64,000 bases of DNA from Avibacterium sp. 21-586 (GTDB lineage: Bacteria; Pseudomonadota; Gammaproteobacteria; Enterobacterales; Pasteurellaceae): the NCBI RefSeq assembly GCF_026226775.1, contig NZ_JAKKOD010000001.1:682001-746000 (forward strand), read 5' to 3'. The notes below the pieces were generated by a model that was not told the DNA's origin, did no database searches, and saw only the letters and a list, made by a program, of their open reading frames with translations. A program made the position numbers and the translations under genes. This document shows, piece after piece, positions 60,063 through 64,000 of this stretch. Within the stretch, counting starts at the first letter, position 1; every line of letters starts with the position of its first letter.

Positions 60063-61364
60063 TTATGACTTCTCGCGCGCAATAGCTCTCCAGCCAATAT
60101 CACGGCGGAAGAAACCTCCTTGCCATTGAATTTGTTCAGCGAGTTTTAATGCTTTCTGTTGAGCATCAAGCACAGAATCACCTAATGCGGTGGCACAAAG
60201 AACGCGGCCACCATTAGTCACTAACTTACCATTTTCTTCACTCACACCAGCAAGGAAAACTTTTTCATCCGCTTGCTCAGCGGTTGGTAACCCTTGGATT
60301 TCATCACCTTTGCGATAATCCGCAGGATAGCCTTCTGCAGCAAGCACGATGCCTAGCGCGGCTTGTTTTTTCCATTGCGATTGAACTTGATCCAGCTTCC
60401 CTTCGCAGGCTTTTAAGCAAAGTTCCACCAAATCAGAATCCAGTCGCATCATAATAGGTTGCGTTTCAGGATCACCAAAACGGCAGTTAAACTCAATGAC
60501 TTTTGGCTGACCATTTTTATCGATCATCAGACCTGCATATAAAAAGCCTTTATATACATTGCCTTCAGCCGCCATTCCTTGCACGGTTGGATAAATAATT
60601 TGCTCCATTACACGTTGGTGAATTTCAGGGGTAACCACAGGGGCTGGCGAATAAGCGCCCATTCCGCCTGTATTTAAGCCTTTGTCGCCCTCACCCACAC
60701 GCTTGTGATCTTGGCTTGTTGCCATTGGCTCAACATTTTTTCCGTCCACCATTACGATAAAACTGGCTTCTTCGCCATCTAAAAATTCTTCAATCACCAC
60801 GCGTGAACCTGCATCACCAAAGGCGTTACCTGAAAGCATATCTTTAATGGCTTCCTCTGCTTCCGCTAACGTCATTGCCACAATCACGCCTTTGCCTGCT
60901 GCCAAGCCATCTGCTTTAATCACAATCGGCGCACCTTTTTGGCGAACATAAGCAAGGGCTTGTTCCACATCTGTGAAGTTTTGATATTCTGCCGTTGGAA
61001 TTTGATGACGCGCTAAGAAATTTTTGGTGAATGCTTTTGAGCCCTCTAGCTGAGCGGCGGCTTGGCTTGGGCCAAAAATGGTTAAACCTGCTTGTTCAAA
61101 AGCGTCAACCACACCAGCTACCAACGGCGCTTCTGGCCCAACAATGGCTAAACCTACTTGATTTTCTTGTGCAAATTTCACCAATGCAGGAATATCTGTT
61201 GCAGAAATTGCCACATTTTTCACCGCACTTTTGCCGAAGCCCTTTTCTCTCGCAGTGCCTGCATTGCCTGGGGCAACAAACACGTTACTGGCTAAAGGTG
61301 ATTGCGCCGCTTTCCACGCAAGGGCGTGTTCACGCCCACCATTTCCGATAATTAAAATATTCAT
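60063..61364 (-). CDS. purD: Phosphoribosylamine--glycine ligase
   Basis: 433 residues, ATP-grasp enzyme. The start MNILIIGNGGREHALAWKAAQSP, the GPEAPLVAGVVDAF block, VIKADGLAAGKGV and EFNCRFGDPETQ are all intact. It makes GAR from phosphoribosylamine and glycine. It follows purH by 21 bases. Confidence 0.97.
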   Translation of the reverse strand: MNILIIGNGGREHALAWKAAQSPLASNVFVAPGNAGTAREKGFGKSAVKNVAISATDIPALVKFAQENQVGLAIVGPEAPLVAGVVDAFEQAGLTIFGPSQAAAQLEGSKAFTKNFLARHQIPTAEYQNFTDVEQALAYVRQKGAPIVIKADGLAAGKGVIVAMTLAEAEEAIKDMLSGNAFGDAGSRVVIEEFLDGEEASFIVMVDGKNVEPMATSQDHKRVGEGDKGLNTGGMGAYSPAPVVTPEIHQRVMEQIIYPTVQGMAAEGNVYKGFLYAGLMIDKNGQPKVIEFNCRFGDPETQPIMMRLDSDLVELCLKACEGKLDQVQSQWKKQAALGIVLAAEGYPADYRKGDEIQGLPTAEQADEKVFLAGVSEENGKLVTNGGRVLCATALGDSVLDAQQKALKLAEQIQWQGGFFRRDIGWRAIAREKS

Positions 61365-61385
61365 TTTTTTCTACCCCACTTTTAA

Positions 61386-62990
61386 TTAATGACGGAAATG
61401 ACGCATTCCCGTTAGCACCATCACCATATTGTGTTCATCTGCGGCATCGATCACTTCTTGATCACGCATTGAGCCGCCTGGGTGAATCACACATTCAATG
61501 CCTACTTTAGCAGCGGCATCAATGCCATCACGGAATGGGAAGAACGCATCAGACGCCATTACGCAACCTTTCACTTCCAAGCCTTCATCTTGTGCTTTAA
61601 TACCCGCAATTTTGGCAGAATAAACACGGCTCATTTGCCCTGCGCCAATGCCGATGGTTTGATTATCTTTGGCATACACAATGGCGTTCGATTTCACAAA
61701 TTTCGCCACTTTCCAGCAAAATAGTAAATCTTGCAGTTCTTTTTCTGTTGGCTTACGTTTGCTCACCACTTGTAAATCAGCAAGATCGACCATTCCTAAA
61801 TCGCTATCTTGCACTAATAATCCGCCATTGACACGTTTGAAATCTAAGCGTTGCTGTGGCTCGCTATACCATTCGCCACATTCTAAAACACGCACATTTT
61901 TCTTCGCTTTCAACACGGCTTTCGCACTTTCTTGCACCACTGGCGCAATAATCACTTCAACAAATTGACGATCAACAATGGCTTGTGCCGTTGCTTCCTC
62001 TAAAGGACGATTAAAGGCAATAATGCCCCCGAAAGCGGAAGTTGGATCGGTTTGATAAGCGCGGTTGTAGGCGTCTAAAATATCCTCGCCTAAGGCAACA
62101 CCGCAAGGGTTCGCGTGTTTCACGATAACACAAGCGGGTTCATTAAAACTTTTTACACATTCTAGTGCGGCGTCCGTATCGGCAATATTGTTATAAGAAA
62201 GGGCTTTGCCTTGTAGCTGTTTTGCAGTGGATACGCTGGCTTCTTTTTGTTCTTTTTCCACATAAAATGCGGCATTTTGATGGCCATTTTCCCCATAACG
62301 CATTGTTTGTTTACGAATAAAATTCAAATTCAAGGTGCGTGGGAATTGTCCGCACAAGGCATTTTGCTCTTCTTCATCGGCGGCAAAATAAGGTTTCACC
62401 AATTTACCAAAATAGTTGGCGATCATCGCATCATATTGTGCGGTATGCTCAAAGGCTTTGATGGCCAAATCAAAACGTGTTTCTAAGGTTAAACCATTTT
62501 GATTTTGATCCATTTCTGCCAAAATTGCGGAAAAATCCTGATTATTCACCACAATCGCCACATCTTTATGATTTTTCGCTGCAGATCGCACCATTGTAGG
62601 GCCGCCAATATCAATATTTTCTACTGCATCTTCAAGGGTGCAATCTGGTTTTGCCACGGTTTGGGCAAAAGGATAAAGGTTCACCACCACCATATCAATA
62701 GGATCAATCTGGTGCTGCGCCATTACTTCATCATCAACCCCACGGCGTCCTAAAATACCGCCGTGAACTTTCGGGTGCAGGGTTTTCACCCGCCCATCCA
62801 TCATCTCTGGAAAGCCTGTGTAATCGGATACTTCGATAACGGGTAAACCTTTTTCCATTAATAATTTTGCCGTGCCACCAGTGGAAAGCAACTTCACTCC
62901 ACGTTGCACTAAGCCTTGAGCAAATTCCACAATACCAGTTTTGTCTGAAACACTAAGTAAAGCCTGACGAATTGGGCAATTTGGTTGCAT
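61386..62990 (-). CDS. purH: Bifunctional AICAR transformylase / IMP cyclohydrolase
   Basis: 534 residues from the ATG at 62990, which has AAAGGAAAT upstream and begins the conserved [20 protein letters not shown]; the frame is open further 5' but without homology. The N-terminal IMP cyclohydrolase (about 1-200, [18 protein letters not shown]) and C-terminal transformylase ([25 protein letters not shown] block, DAFFPFRDG) are both complete. It performs the last two steps to IMP. A PurR-like site lies 40-60 bases upstream. Confidence 0.97.
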   Translation of the reverse strand: MQPNCPIRQALLSVSDKTGIVEFAQGLVQRGVKLLSTGGTAKLLMEKGLPVIEVSDYTGFPEMMDGRVKTLHPKVHGGILGRRGVDDEVMAQHQIDPIDMVVVNLYPFAQTVAKPDCTLEDAVENIDIGGPTMVRSAAKNHKDVAIVVNNQDFSAILAEMDQNQNGLTLETRFDLAIKAFEHTAQYDAMIANYFGKLVKPYFAADEEEQNALCGQFPRTLNLNFIRKQTMRYGENGHQNAAFYVEKEQKEASVSTAKQLQGKALSYNNIADTDAALECVKSFNEPACVIVKHANPCGVALGEDILDAYNRAYQTDPTSAFGGIIAFNRPLEEATAQAIVDRQFVEVIIAPVVQESAKAVLKAKKNVRVLECGEWYSEPQQRLDFKRVNGGLLVQDSDLGMVDLADLQVVSKRKPTEKELQDLLFCWKVAKFVKSNAIVYAKDNQTIGIGAGQMSRVYSAKIAGIKAQDEGLEVKGCVMASDAFFPFRDGIDAAAKVGIECVIHPGGSMRDQEVIDAADEHNMVMVLTGMRHFRH

Positions 62991-63030
62991 TGAGATTTCC
63001 TTTAATTTAATGAAATGAAAAAACGTCCGC

Positions 63031-63052
63031 ATTATAACGCAATCGTTTGCTT
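63031..63052 (-). promoter_or_regulatory. PurR-like operator with -10 of the purH operon
   Basis: ACGCAATCGTTTGCTT (63037-63052) follows the PurR consensus ACGCAAACGTTTGCGT with three changes and keeps the central C-G. Reading the minus strand, a TATAAT -10 (63031-63036) abuts it. Repression of purH-purD by PurR with hypoxanthine or guanine is inferred. Confidence 0.75.
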
Positions 63053-63162
63053 TTATGTAGCACGAAATCAAATTTCTTAACAAAAAACCAACAATTCAAG
63101 ATTTCCATAGGCAAGGCGTACCAACAGTGCGGTGCATTTTTGAATTATTTTTCTTAAAAGAC

Positions 63163-63186
63163 AAAAAAACCCGCTAGTGCGGGTTA
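63163..63186 (-). terminator. Terminator of the doxX gene
   Basis: On the minus strand AACCCGC, ACTA and GCGGGTT followed by TTTTTG, 36 bases past the doxX stop. Confidence 0.85.
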
Positions 63187-63221
63187 AAATCAACAACTCT
63201 AAAAAAGACAAATTAGTTTTA

Positions 63222-63632
63222 TTAGCTTTTCTTGCAAACTTTGTTATCTAATGCAAAAGCGCCAGCACCTAAGAAAACAAAGTTTAAGAAAACTAAAGAA
63301 TATAATGCAGCAAGCTCACCTTTATTGACGATTGGTAATAACACGTTATCCAAAGAAGCGTGAATTTGGAAATAGGCCACCGCCATCATACCAGAAAGAA
63401 TGAATGCCACAGGGCGGGTAAATAACCCTAAAATCAATAATGCGCCACCAACGATTTCTAACACACCGCCGATGCCCATCATTGAAAAGAGTTCCACAGC
63501 ACCGTTTCCGCCAGTCATTGAAACTGGGTATTCAAAGAATTTTGAGGTGCCGTGTAACAAAAACATATAGCCTGCAATAATGCGTAATAATCCAAGTGCA
63601 TAAGGGCTAATTTTATTTAATGAATTCATCAT
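63222..63632 (-). CDS. DoxX family membrane protein
   Basis: 136 residues with four membrane segments. LGLLRIIAGYMFLLHGTSKFFEYP, GVLEIVGGALLILGLFTRPVAFILSGMMAVAYFQIH and NFVFLGAGAFALD are typical of DoxX/YphA-like proteins. Function in this family is not settled (redox or envelope roles are suggested). Two adjacent ATGs begin the frame; AAAGGAAACATG supports the first. Confidence 0.88.
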   Translation of the reverse strand: MMNSLNKISPYALGLLRIIAGYMFLLHGTSKFFEYPVSMTGGNGAVELFSMMGIGGVLEIVGGALLILGLFTRPVAFILSGMMAVAYFQIHASLDNVLLPIVNKGELAALYSLVFLNFVFLGAGAFALDNKVCKKS

Positions 63633-63754
63633 GTTTCCTTTAAAAATAATCTTACTCCAGTAAGAGCAAAAGAGCGCGTATCATAACGGAATTGCATTAA
63701 TTACACAATTTACAATAATGAAAATCACTTTTTCTTATAAGTTAAAAATAAACG

Positions 63755-63786
63755 AAAAAAGTGCGGTAAAAAATCACCGCACTTTT
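63755..63786 (-). terminator. Inverted uptake-signal pair after pgi
   Basis: AAAAGTGCGGT and ACCGCACTTTT pair around an eight-base loop 22 bases past the pgi stop; A/T runs flank both arms. It should terminate pgi on the minus strand. Confidence 0.8.
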
Positions 63787-63807
63787 GCTTTATTGTTTAG
63801 AGATGAA

Positions 63808-64000
<193 letters not shown>

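Noticed and set aside
60035..60103. 23-residue extension of the DUF711 protein into purD
   Set aside because: No ribosome site there, whereas AAGGAG directly precedes the ATG at 60034.
62991..63083. 31-residue N-terminal extension of purH
   Set aside because: The region carries the PurR-like operator and -10 box, and a strong ribosome site precedes the ATG at 62990.

Overview
The window is a chromosomal segment of a member of the Pasteurellaceae. The Haemophilus-type DNA uptake signal (AAGTGCGGT or its complement ACCGCACTT) recurs throughout, often as inverted pairs that double as terminators. Gene content (Slam, UraA/Upp, EttA, ComE1-like protein, PurH/PurD/GlyA, TrpCF and HisIE fusions) and moderate AT-richness fit the Haemophilus/Pasteurella/Avibacterium side of the family. 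The species cannot be fixed from sequence reading alone. The cell should make its own tryptophan and histidine, because complete operons for both are present.

Layout. 1-5.8 kb: tail of a possible surface lipoprotein, its Slam translocator, a DUF2254 membrane protein, an OmpA-type lipoprotein, SohB and an azoreductase. 5.8-13.4 kb: one trp operon, trpE-trpG-(tautomerase-like)-trpD-(unknown membrane protein)-trpCF-trpB-trpA, behind a promoter overlapped by a TrpR-like operator. 13.5-16.8 kb: carbonic anhydrase, purK (without purE beside it) and an aromatic/aspartate aminotransferase. 16.8-28.4 kb: uvrB, tRNA-Asn, yrbG, a Ni/Co transporter with a DUF1007 partner, a candidate small RNA, ettA, yjbR, an M48 lipoprotein, ppa, a tryptophan permease with its own TrpR-like site, and a methyltransferase.

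28.4-39.9 kb: the his operon, with a HisL leader peptide and a complete attenuator. It carries much foreign cargo: an internally deleted RhuM gene, a GNAT acetyltransferase, decayed second copies of hisH and hisB ends, a DUF817 membrane protein, a thioredoxin-like protein and a small lipoprotein. A ubiC homologue closes the run. 40-46 kb: upp-uraA, hda, an HcaT-like transporter, a small pseudogene and putP. 46-49 kb: an extended ComE1-like protein, a two-gene unit cut by an IS3-family element, and a Pmp3-like protein.

49.5-56.8 kb: a porin and a Tat-exported beta-propeller glycosidase-like protein whose reading frame is controlled by eight TTTG repeats (currently out of frame), then a divergent TRAP-TAXI transporter and a universal stress protein. 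57-64 kb: purH-purD-(DUF711)-(unknown protein with a ten-base G tract, currently out of frame)-glyA read leftward from a PurR-like site, then doxX and the 3' end of pgi.

The main points of interest are two separate simple-sequence contingency genes, both in the OFF frame, a recombination scar that joins two alternative cargo cassettes between hisB and hisH, a candidate FNR/CRP-controlled small RNA upstream of ettA, and a ComE1 protein with a long lysine-rich insert.
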